A stretch of DNA of 64,000 bases from Artocarpus heterophyllus (lineage: Eukaryota; Streptophyta; Magnoliopsida; Rosales; Moraceae): the NCBI GenBank assembly GCA_025403435.1, contig CM046341.1:18065460-18129459 (forward strand). The letters are read 5' to 3'. Within the stretch, counting starts at the first letter, position 1, and the number at the start of each line of letters is the position of its first letter. This document shows positions 35,362 through 46,133 of the stretch, piece by piece. Position numbers and translations under genes: made by a program. Below the pieces are notes generated by a model. The model was not told where the DNA came from. It did no database searches and saw only the letters and a list, made by a program, of their open reading frames with translations.

Positions 35362-37390
35362 TGTTGGAAAAAAAGTACACAATAAAATTTTAAAATTTTT
35401 ATACCAGAGTATTTTCTAAAACACAAGTTTGACATGCTATATGCATAAATTAACCAGATCTTGCTAACCTTTGAATGCCGAAGAACTCCTGCAATCTGTG
35501 AAGAGAAGTAACGTTCTAGAATGACCTCAACCAACTGGCCTTCTTTGCTATTCTCTATTCATGATCGGAGTGAGTGTGGGCTCACACGTACAACTCTTCC
35601 ACCAGGTGACTCTCCTTCCAACCAATTGAGAGAACCCAAGGTTAGTGTTTGTGATTTGTGAACAAGAGCTCTCAGGGAGTTTCAGAATCTCACTAGTAGA
35701 GTATCACTCTTAATCTCTCAATTGATCTAAATAATAACGAGACTCACTCCCTTTTTTATAGAGGTTGGGTCTAGGAGTCAGTCCTTATTAGATAATGCCT
35801 CAAAATTTGAATCAGAATCAAATTCGGATCAATATCTAATGAAATCTGCAAGAAAACGCGTGATCTTTTTATCACGTGGTCGGCATGCCGATCTGTCTAA
35901 CCGGCATATCAAACTTGCCCCATCGATAGGCCAAAATTGGGGATCAGCATGCCGAACTGCTGAAAAAAGATCTCAGTGAATCTTTTATTTTTCACTCAAG
36001 ATTCTATAAGATAAAGTCTAAGTTTTAATTCAAATAACCCAATAAAAAAGTTATCTAATTAAAACAACTTTATCTAGATAATCTCTAAGAAAATAAATGA
36101 ATTCCTAATAATTCTACAAGTTTATCTTGATTTAATTTATTCAAAATTAAATCAACTGATAAACAGATAAGAATTATCCGATCCCAATAATTCAACAAGT
36201 TTATCTTATATTAATTTTGTCACAAAATTAATTCAACCGATAAGCAGACATGAATTTTTTGATTCTTTCGAATTTCAGCCAATCTAATAAATCTGACATA
36301 AGTCACCAATTATTGGAAAAGCACGTCGTATCGTAATAGGATTTTATGAGCTAGCAAAGGGAACTTGATGGACCTCCATAGTTCTAGCTTCGGATAATTA
36401 TGAAATCCAATATCCTAGATATACATTCCATAATTATCAACTCCAATGCTACTCCACTAAAAGCTTGGAGCTACACTCTCGAACTATGTAGAATTACGAA
36501 GCCCATAAGCTAAGTCTCCATGAGATATTATAGTGTATCGAATCTCCATAAGATTGTCCATAATCGACTAAAGGACAAGTTCTGCCTTACTTTTTTGATT
36601 ATTTTTATCTTGCGTTCCATTATCTCACCATCGAAAAACTTACCATCCAGAGATAATATACCATTTAGTTACACAAATGTATCCAAATGGTTGAGTGCTC
36701 CAGTTTTTCAAGTACAGGATAACACATATAAGAGGATATCACTACTCCTAAAGAGGAGCTATGGATTTCTTATATATGAATAATAGGTCTACGTTATTAA
36801 GAGTCATGCCTCCAACGTATCAGCATGCATACCACTATCAAAATATGGGTGTCACCCTTTGGTACATCAAAAGTTACAAGTCAAGTCAACGGGCCCACTA
36901 TTCATTTTAGGATAAAGATACATACAAATGATTGGCTAAAGTGAATCGATTTGCCAAGACAAAATTATTAATCCAAATCAATTCACTTTATATCCCGATC
37001 CAACACATTGTCACCTATGACAATGAGTCAATGTTTCTATTCATGGAGTCCACTCTGAGGGCTAAGACAGACCATCTCCTAATAAGGATATAGACAATAT
37101 AACAATCTTTACATGAATAAAGCGCCCAACTTTATTTCCTTGATTGCAGATCTTATGATTTAGACTGTCACCTTAAGAATCATGTCTTCCGCACAATCTG
37201 TCCATCATATTCCCAATTCTAAAAGGCTTAGACTGACAGTCTTAGACTATTGTTTGCTTAATATACATTCAACAAATATGAACGTAAAGAGGACAAGATT
37301 TGGTATATAAACAATAAATAAATTCTTTATTGATAAAAATGTCTCCAAAAACTTATTACATTTTTACACCTTGGGCATTTATGTCTAACA
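35362..37390 (-). repeat. 5' LTR of copia G
   Basis: 2029 bp, TGTTGGAAAAAAAGTACAC to GGGCATTTATGTCTAACA, followed by GTTTT. Carries GC-rich units at 35887-35955. Confidence 0.92.
35880..35958. repeat. GC-rich tandem units, LTR G right
   Basis: Units at 35887, 35908, 35930 and 35951 (21, 22, 21). The first is the perfect palindrome TCGGCATGCCGA. Confidence 0.85.
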
Positions 37391-37734
37391 GTTTTAGGAA
37401 TCGATTTTGAAGGCATATTATCCAAAAGATAACATACGGTTTGTAGTGAATATCCCCAAAAGGATAAAGGTAATGTCGAATAACTCATCATGGACCTAAC
37501 CATGTCCAACAAAGTCCTATTTCTTCTCTCAACTATGCCATTCTGCTACGTAGTGCCCGACGCAGTCAAATGGGATAAAATCCCATTCTCTAATAAGTGT
37601 TCCAAGAACTTATTGGAGAGGAATTCACTGCCTCAATCGGATCAAAGTGCCTTTACAGGTTTACCTAATTGCTTTTTCGCCTTAGCATAAAAGTCCCTAA
37701 ACTTGTCAAAAGTTTCACTTTTCTGATGCATTGG
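37391..37734 (-). pseudogene. copia E integrase core fragment
   Basis: Minus strand reads the integrase stretch with [19 protein letters not shown] text and [20 protein letters not shown] (37512-37327), with frameshifts. It lies between the right end of G and solo LTR H and continues at 39727. Confidence 0.88.
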
Positions 37735-39726
37735 TGTTGAAAAATAGTACGCAATGGAATTTTTAAAATTTTATATCAGAGTATTTTTCAAAACACAAGT
37801 TTGACATGCTATATGCATAATTAACCAGATCTTACTAACCTTTGTGTGCAGAAGAACTCCCGCAAAACATGAAGAGAAGTAACGTTCTAGAAGAGCCTCA
37901 ACCAACTGGTCTTATTTGCTATTTTCTATCCTTGATCGGAGTGAGTGTGGGCTCACACGTATAGCTCTTCCACCAGTGACTCTCCTTCCAACCAATCGAG
38001 AGAACCTAAAGCAAGTGTTCATGATTTGTGAACAAAAGCTCTTAGGGAGTTTTCAGATTCTCAATAGCAGAGTATCACTCTTAATCTCTCAATTGATCTA
38101 AGTAACTTGTGAGAATCACTCCCTATTCATAAAGGTTGGTCCTAGGGTCAGATCCTTATCAAATTAGGTCTCAAAATTCAGATCAGAATCAAATTCGGAT
38201 CAATATCTGATAAGATCTGCGTAAAAATGTGTGATCTTATCCTTCGCTCATCGGCAGGCCGAATAGTCCCAATCGGTAGGCCGAATAGTCCCAATCGGCA
38301 GGCCGAACTGCCAATAAAAAATCTCTGCAAATCTTTCATTTTTCACCTGAGATTCTATAGGATAAAGTCTCAATTTTAATTAAAATAACCCAATAGAGAA
38401 GTTATCTGATCAAAACAACTTTATCTGGATAATCTCTAAGAAAATAAATGAATTCCCAATAATTCTACAAGTTTATCTTGAGCTAATTTATCCAAAATTA
38501 AATCAACCGATAAACAGAAAAGAATTATCCGATCCAATAATTCAACAAGTTTATCTTGAATTAATTCAACCGATAAATAGACATGATTATTTAATTCTTT
38601 CAAATTTTAACCAATTTGATAAATCCGACATAAGCTACCAATTATTGGAAAAGCACGTCGTATCGTTACAGGATGTTGCAAGCTAGCAAAGGGGACCAAA
38701 TGGACCTATAGAGTTCAAGCTCCCGATAACTACGAAACCTAATATCCCAGATATACATTTCAAGAAAATCAACTCCAACGCCGCTCCACTAAAAGCTTGG
38801 AGCTGCACTCTCAAAGTACATAGAATTATAAAGCTCGTATAGCTAAGTTTCCATGACATATCATAGTGTATCATATCCCCATATGATAATCCATAATCGG
38901 CTTAAGGACAAGTTCTGTCTTACCTTCCCGATTATTTTTATCTTACGTTCCATTATCTCACCATCAGAAAACTTACTATCCAAAGATAGTATACCATTCA
39001 ATTACACTTATGCATCCAAATGGTTGAGCGCTCCAGTTTTTCAATTACAGGATAATGCATATAAAAAGGATATCATTACTCCTAAAGAGGAGCTATGGAT
39101 TCCATATATATGAATAATAGGTCTATGCCATCAAGAGTCATGCCTCCAATATACCGGCATGCATACCACTATTAAGACGTGGGTGTCATCCTTTGGTACA
39201 TCAAAAGACACAAGCCAAGACAACGAGCCCACTATTCATCTCAGGATTAAGATACAACACAAATGATTGCCTAAAGTGAATCGATTTGCCAAGACAAAAT
39301 TATTAATCCAAATCAATTCACTTTATGTCCCGATCCAACACATCGTCACCTATGACAACGTGCTAATGTTTCTATTCACGGAGTCCACCTCCGATAGTCA
39401 AGACAAACCATCTCCCAAAAAGGATATAGACAACATAACAATCTTTGCATGAATAAAGCACCAAACTTTATTCCCTTAATTGCGGATCTTATGTTTTAGA
39501 CCATCACCTTAAGAATCGTGTTTTCTGCATAATTTGTCCATCATATGCCCAATTCTTAAGGTTTAGACCTACAGTCTCAGACTTTTGTTTGCTTAACATA
39601 CATTCAACAAATATGAACGTAAAGAGGACAAGATTTGGTATATAAATAATGAATAAATTCTTTATTAATAAAAATGTCTTCAAAAACTTATTATATTTTT
39701 ACTCCTTAGGGCATACATGTCTAACA
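37735..39726 (-). mobile_element. Solo LTR H (family 1), 1992 bp
   Basis: A complete family-1 LTR (TGTTGAAAAATAGTACGC ... GGGCATACATGTCTAACA) with integrase sequence of element E on both sides and no internal region. Sister I reads GCATTAGGTACAC here; the left flank is GCATTGG and the right TTAGGTAGAC, so the duplication was TTAGG with one base lost on the left. Product of LTR-LTR recombination. Confidence 0.9.
38250..38310. repeat. 22-bp GC-rich tandem units, solo LTR H
   Basis: GCC at 38258, 38280 and 38302, spacing exactly 22. Here the whole unit is conserved, GAATAGTCCCAATCGG, suggesting recent local amplification of one unit. Confidence 0.88.
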
Positions 39727-41196
39727 TTAGGTAGACATACCCATATCTTGAGTAACTATCAATAAAAGTAATGAAGTACTCATACCCTTCTCGTGCCCAA
39801 ATGGTTCATGGGACTACAAACATCACCATGCACAAGTTCTAGAACTTCTTCGGCCCTATTGCCCTTAGACCTAAATGGTCTTTTGGTCATTTTTACCTCC
39901 AAACAAGATTCACATTGTAGTATAGATTCCACATTTAAGTGTCTTAAAGGTCCATCCCTTACCAACTTTTGTATCCTATTCAGACTAATATGACCTAATC
40001 ATAAATGCCAAAGATAAGTCTTACTAGAGTGAGAAGTTTTATGTCTTTTAGAGTTATTATTATTAACCTTAGTGTTAAGTAGTATGCCCATCTTAGCTTT
40101 GATAAAATATAGATTGTTTTGCATCCATCTATCACACATAAAAGATTTTTTTTTATGAATCATCGCTTTATTATTAAAAGAAACTAAATAAAGATCTTTA
40201 AATAAACAAGCTGTAGATCAAATTCCTTTTAAGTATTGGAACATGAAAACAATCTTTCAAAACTAAAATCCTATAATTATCAAAATAAAGATGGATGTCT
40301 TCCACTGCTTTAGCTAATATTAAGGATCCATCGCCTATCTGAAGCGTAAAGTACTCATATAGCAAACTTCGCATTTCCTTAAATCCCTTCAAATAAACAC
40401 AGACATGATTAGTCACACCAGAATCTATGACCCAAGTGTTACTTCATTCTTTGACTAAACAACTCTTAATTACCAAAGGTTCGGACCTGCTTCCGTTAGA
40501 CAGGAAGCCCTTGTAATTCTTCTTTATGTGCCTAACCTTCCAATCTTTAGGCCTTTGCTTCTTTCCATTCCTAAGGTTATGATTGAAACCAGATGCAACC
40601 GATAAGTTAGCCTCACCACTATAGGAGTTTCCCTGATCAAATTTTCAAACTCCCATAATTGCTTCATTAACTCAGTCAAGGTCTTATCCTGTCTATTACT
40701 CAAATTATATGAAGCTCTAAACGGGATGAACTCCTTAGATAGAGTGTCAAAAACTATAGTCATCTATGACTTGGTATCGATATTAACTCCATGGGTTTGA
40801 GCCTTAGCAAGGTAACCCATGACCAACATCATATGCTTCTTTACAAGAGTCCCTAGTCTTTGTTTATAGCTTAGGGCTTGGCTTTCAAACATATCTTCAA
40901 GATTATCCAAGATTTATTTTGTAGTCTCATAATCTTCATGTTGAGCTTGCAGCACATTATTCATGCTAGCTATAACATACTAGCGGGCCTAATCATTAGC
41001 ATCTATCCAACAATCATACGCTTGGATTTGCTTATTAGTGGATTCCCTAGTAGGCTCGGGAGGAGACGGTGGTGTTAGCATAAATTTTAGTTTCTCAAAG
41101 AATGGGATGATAGTCAGGTTCCTTTTCCAATCATTGTAATTTTCACTAGTTAATTGATCCTTATCAAGTATCGAAGATAAAGCGTTTTTAGATATT
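39727..41196 (-). pseudogene. copia E gag, protease and integrase N-terminus
   Basis: Gag start at 41196: the ATG of sisters is ATA here, followed by SKNALSSILDKDQLT. Gag continues with MTIVFDTLSKEFIPF and TLTELMKQLWEFENLI (40763-40524). The zinc knuckle is deleted. Protease/pre-integrase 40416-40198 reads NHVCVYLKGFKEM and GDGSLILAKAVEDIHLYF. Integrase N-terminus 39965-39780 has VESILQCESCLE. All broken. Confidence 0.9.
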
Positions 41197-42790
41197 TAAA
41201 TCTACAATAAAGATTCATATACCAAATAGAAGCAAACATTCCATAACAGTTTAGTAATATAACACAAATATACAATTGTGTTTATGTGTCAAAACCTTGA
41301 AAAAATCACAATCTTATAATGACAATTTCTAACTCAAAGTTCAAAAAGTTGCTTAGAAGAGACTTGTCAAATTCAATTAGGAATACGGATCCCCTCCGAT
41401 TAATATATGCCATCCAAGACCTGTTTGATCAAGCATATATTAATAATTGTTTTCTTTGGCCATTAATTTCATTAATAGAGCTCTTAGAGGAGGTTGATAA
41501 TAAAATTAAACTTGAGTATATAAACATCATTTCAATTTATCCATGATTTATAATCGTCACCTAGGGGTGTAAAACGATAAATCATGCTAAAATAAATTAT
41601 CCCTTTGAAGATCCAACCTTGTACATGATGAAATCCTTTCCTAGGGGTTGACCAACGATGGAGGCCGTAGGTCCTCTCTTTGAAAACCTTCTCCCACTCA
41701 ATATTTTGAAAACAAAGGTTTTATGTTAACATACATGAACAATTTTTAATGAGCAGCACCCCCTATTCTACATAGCATGTTATCATCATACATAGCAAAT
41801 CATATTATAATGCAGACAAGCAAAGCAATATGCAAAGCCACAAGTAAAATAATAATAAATAAACCATCATAATATTATGGTTCCATCTTAGAGAAAAGAA
41901 AATAAATATTACAAAAGATTAATCGAAACATATTATCGATTCTTCATCTTGTATCTTCAAGTTGTATCCTTCTTCATGCAGCATCCATCTTCAATTCTTT
42001 AATCCCTCATATATCAAATGTTTTATTTTTCTTGTCATCATAAAATTTCATGTTTCTCAAAATTGTCTCAAAAATAAAATCAAAACTGCACCGAAAAACA
42101 CACCTTTTTTGGAAACGTGTTGCTCTCTACTGGCCTGCTAAATTTTATCATCGCCTTGCCGGTCATAACCATCGGCCTGCCAAACCTATGGGTTTGGCCT
42201 ACCGTTAGAGCTGAAAGAATTTTGCCCCACAGACGGCCTGCAGAACTACGACCATCGGCATGCCAAACTTGAAGGTTCGGTCTGCCAACTGAGCTAAATT
42301 CATGTTTTTCTAGAATATAGTTTTTAAGTAGTTTTTCAATCTTATTTTCAACAATTCAAAAACACAAAAATTTTAGAAACTAAAGAAAATCAATTGAACT
42401 CCTATCATCTTCATCTTCTAGATCCATCATCACTTCTAATTTTTATTTAATTACAAAACTTGACAAATTTAAAATTAAAATAATAATTCCTAGACGGTGA
42501 TGATAGACCGTTGTCTAATTACATGAAAAACCTAGATACACATTTTAATCTCTAAGGAACCATAACCAGCACAAATTAATTAATTAAATAATAATTTAAT
42601 TAACCATAATTAATTAATAAATATTCACCATATAATCTCATGACAACATTTAAGTATATAAAAACCCTAGAGTGCTAACTCTCTAAAAAATTAAATTCAA
42701 GCATAGAAGAGAACAAGAACACATAATTCATGTATATAGCAAGACCACAAACTCGTAAATTTAAATAAAAACATTGACTCTAATACCAAT
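41197..42790 (-). other. 5' leader of copia E
   Basis: AT-rich, similar along its length to the leaders of D, G and I. A decayed primer site, minus-strand TTGGTATTAGAGTC, adjoins the LTR. The GC-rich two-block repeat is still present (42130-42290). Confidence 0.8.
42130..42290. repeat. GC-rich tandem units, leader of E (4 + 3)
   Basis: Cores at 42130, 42151, 42172 and 42194, then 39 bp to 42233, and 42255 and 42277. The 39-bp gap matches D, G and I, showing the layout predates the oldest insertion in the window. Confidence 0.87.
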
Positions 42791-44352
42791 TGATGGAAAA
42801 CGGGTACATAGCAAAATTTTAAAAATTTTTAAACCAGAGTATTTTCTAAAACACATCTTAGACATGTTATATACATAAATTAATTACAGATCTTACTAAC
42901 CTTTTGTATACCGAAGTAGGCTCGAATTTGTGTGAAGAAGAACATTCTAGAAAAGCCTCAACCAACTGGTCTTCTTTGCTATTCTCTATCCACGATCGAA
43001 GTATGGGTAGTCACATTTCGTACAACTCTTCCTCCGGTGACTCTCCTTCCAACCACTTAAGAAGACCTAGAGCTAACGTTCTTGATTGTGAATAATAGCT
43101 CTCAAGGAGCTTTAGATTTTTTCAAAGTAGAGTACTCACTCTATGCTTCTCAACTGATCTAAATAACTAAGAATCTCACCCTTATTTGTCGAATTTGGGG
43201 TTAATCCCTATTAGATAATGCCTCAAAATTCAAATCTGGATCAACTTCTAATGAAAAATGAGTCTAAAATGCATATATAGATTATCGTAGGATCGACAGG
43301 ATTTATTATGAGTTAGCAAAGGGGACCCAATGGACATACATAGTTCAAGCTACTATAATTATAAAAAAAACAACATCTTAGATACATATTTTATAATTAC
43401 CAACTCTAGCGTTACTCCATTAAAAGCTTAGAGCTGCACTCTCGAACTATATAAAATTACAAAGCTTCAATAAGCTAACCGTCCATAACATATCATAATG
43501 TGTTACATCCCTATAGGATATTCATAATCGGATTAAGGATAAATTCCACTTTACCTTCCCGATTATTTTTATCTTATGTTCATTATCACAACATTAGAAT
43601 ACTTACTATCCAAAGATAGTATACCATTTAGTTACATCTATGTATCCAACTAGTTGAGCACTCTAGTCTTCCAATTATAAGATAACGCATATAAGAAAAT
43701 ATCATTAACTCTACGAAGAGGGCTATGGATTCCATATCTATGAATAATAAGTCTATGCAATCAAGAGTCATGTCTCCAACGTATCGGTATGCATACCATC
43801 ATTAAGTCAGGATGTCACCCTATGGTACATCAAAATACATAAGTCAAGATAACCGGCCTATTAGTCATTTCAGGATTAAGACACAACGTATATGAATGTC
43901 TAAAGTGAATTGATTTGCACAAATGGAATTATTAATCCAAATTAATTCAACTTTTATGTCTTTGATCCAATATATTGTCACCTATCACCAATGTTTCTAC
44001 TTGCAAAGTCCTACTTCGATGACCCAAACAAGCCATCTCCCGTTATGGATGTAGACAACTTAACAATCTTAGCATGAATAAAGCGTCCAACTTTATTTCC
44101 TCAATTGTGGATCTTATGATTTAGACAATCAGCTTTAAGATTCATGTCTTCCACATAATCTATCCATCATATGCACGATTCTTAAAGGTTTAGACTAACA
44201 GTCTTAGACTTTTGTTTGCTTATCATATATTCTACAAATATGAACATAAAAAGGGCAACATTTGGTATATGAATAACAAATAAACTATTTGTTGATAAAA
44301 CGTGTCTAAAACATATTACAACATTTTACTCCTTAGGGCATCATGTCTAATA
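42791..44352 (-). repeat. 5' LTR of copia E, internally deleted
   Basis: 1562 bp. Left end TGATGGAAAACGGGTACATAGC, right end GGGCATCATGTCTAATA, so both termini are mutated. About 450 bp are missing, including the GC-rich block (the junction is near 43250-43300). It is followed directly by RT-linker sequence of element B. Confidence 0.87.
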
Positions 44353-45333
44353 AGTTCCACTTCAACTCGTCCTACTCATAATGTTAAGCCTCCTTCTTAC
44401 TACAAGGATTACCATTGTTATTCCTTTTTTCACTCTCTTGCTTCTTTTACTCTTCCTCTATCCAATATTTTCGGCTATAAGAAATTATCCTTAGCTCATA
44501 GGTGTGTATATATGAGCCAACAACATATTCTCAGGCCGCGGCCATTCTTGAGTAGCAGGATGCCATGGCAGCTAAATTGCAACCACTTGAGAGCAATGGC
44601 ACTTGGTCCATTACCACTTTAACTCTTGGCAAACATCCTGTTAGCTGTATGTTGGCGAATATGCTTAAATACCAAGTTGATGGTTCTCTTGAACGGTACA
44701 AAGCATGTCTCATAGCTAAGGGCTATACACAGCAAGAAGGTATTGATTACCTAGAAACTTTTTCCCTAGTTGCCAAAATGGTAATATTGAAGGTTCATCT
44801 CGCCTTAGCTGCAGTGTATGGTTGGCATCTCACTCAATTAGATGTCAATAATGCTTCTCTTCATAGTGATATATATGAGGAAATCTATATGTCATTACCT
44901 TCTGGTTATCACCATGAGGGGGAGCCTTTTCCACCTAATGTTGTTTGCAAGCTTCACAAGTCCCTTTATGAGCTTAAGTAAGCTTCGCATTAGTGGTTTT
45001 CAAAGTTTTCAATTGTTCTTCTTGACAATGGCTTTAAGAATCAACAACAAATAATTCCTTATTTATCAAGCAAACTAGAAATTATTTTATTGCGTTACTT
45101 ATGTATGTTGATGATAGTCTTGTCTAGCAATGATCCAAAGCAAGCTGAAGACTTGAAGTGCTTCCTTGATAGTCATTTTGAGCTTAAAGATTTGGGGACT
45201 TTGAAGTATTTTCTTCATCTTGAGGTGGTGAGATAAGATAAAGGGATCTCTATCAGTCAAAGACACTATGCACTCGAATTTCTTTAAGAAGCAAGCTATC
45301 TTTGTTCCAAACTGAGGAAAACACCTATGGATT
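44353..45333 (+). pseudogene. copia B RT remnant
   Basis: Starts in the integrase-RT linker (RPTHNVKPPSYYKDYHC), then [57 protein letters not shown] and [12 protein letters not shown] (44565-44981). Next a broken stretch with LLMYVDDSLV, the catalytic YVDD box, and FLDSHFELKDLGTLKYF. The frame is cut at KTPMD by element C (GGATT, 45329-45333). Confidence 0.9.
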
Positions 45334-46066
45334 TGTTAGGGATAAACATAGGAATAGCACACATGAACAAGAAATGCAAGAAAGAATAGAAAGAAAAATT
45401 GACACAGGTATTTTATATTTGGTTTGGATCAATGTGATCCTAGATTCAAGTTAGGGTAGTTTCAGCCCTAGTTGAATCCACTAATGAAAAGAATTACAAA
45501 CTGAGAGCAACAACACTCTCATCAAGCTCTCTCACTCTGTATTTAAGGGAATTTTCTTAGGAAACAAATGTTCCTCACACCCCTACACAAGAAAGAAATC
45601 CAACGCTTAAAATAACCAAAGAAAAAACCAAAAGCAAGAATAGAATACAACTCTGCTTCTTTGTTTCTTTCTTCTTAGCTCTCATATACATTAAACAAGT
45701 GTAATTCTTCATCAAGCTCTCTCACTCTATATTTAAGGGAATTTTCTTAGGAAACAAATGTTCCTCACACCCCTACACAAGAAAGAAATCCAACGCTTAA
45801 AATAACCAAAGAAAAAACCAAAAGCAAGAATAGAATACAACTCTGCTTCTTTGTTTCTTTCTTCTTAGCTCTCATATACATTAAACAAGTGTAATTCTAT
45901 ATGATAGTGCATATCGTAACATTCTGCTATAGCCATTAGACATTGACACGTTATTAAGTGAAATCCTACATAAGCTACAGTCTTGGACAGAGACTCACAA
46001 AATAAATCCCTTATAACTACCTTCTAAGCCGTTGTAACAACTTTAATTAGAGACAATATCTCCACA
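45334..46066 (-). repeat. 3' LTR of copia C, enlarged by an internal duplication
   Basis: 733 bp against 557 bp for the partner LTR. The difference is a 190-bp tandem duplication (45521-45895). Followed by ATTCTCCACCTTGGCT, whose reverse complement AGCCAAGGTGGAGAAT is the polypurine tract. Confidence 0.92.
45521..45895. repeat. 190-bp tandem duplication in the 3' LTR of C
   Basis: ATCAAGCTCTCTCACTCT starts at 45521 and again at 45711. The two units differ by only one or two bases (TCTGTATT against TCTATATT). The other LTR has one unit, so the duplication arose after insertion or in the last replication cycle. Confidence 0.93.
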
Positions 46067-46133
46067 ATTCTCCACCTTGGCTCTAGATTGCAAGTTGTAG
46101 CACACAGTAAAATTCAACTTTTAGTAGCCCTTG

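Larger units (their letters stand above)
27975..37390 (-). mobile_element. Ty1/copia element G (family 1), full length, 9416 bp
   Basis: LTRs 27975-30013 and 35362-37390. Flanks are ATTTT (27970-27974) and GTTTT (37391-37395); sister copies read GAGTTTTAGGG at this place, so the target was GTTTT and the left copy mutated once. Inserted in the integrase of element E. The gag ATG survives but pol is split into about ten pieces. Confidence 0.92.
13311..44352 (-). mobile_element. Ty1/copia element E (family 1), host of four later insertions
   Basis: Minus-strand element. In element order: 5' LTR 44352-42791, leader 42790-41197, then gag-pol in pieces 41196-39727, 37734-37391, 27974-27857, 24933-24255 and 14652-13517, then a 3' LTR stub 13516-13311. 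Joining the pieces restores domain order across D, F, G and H, and each join is marked by a 5-bp duplication. It is the most decayed family-1 copy, consistent with being oldest. Its left end is truncated, so no target duplication of its own can be checked (right flank AAGTT). Confidence 0.88.
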
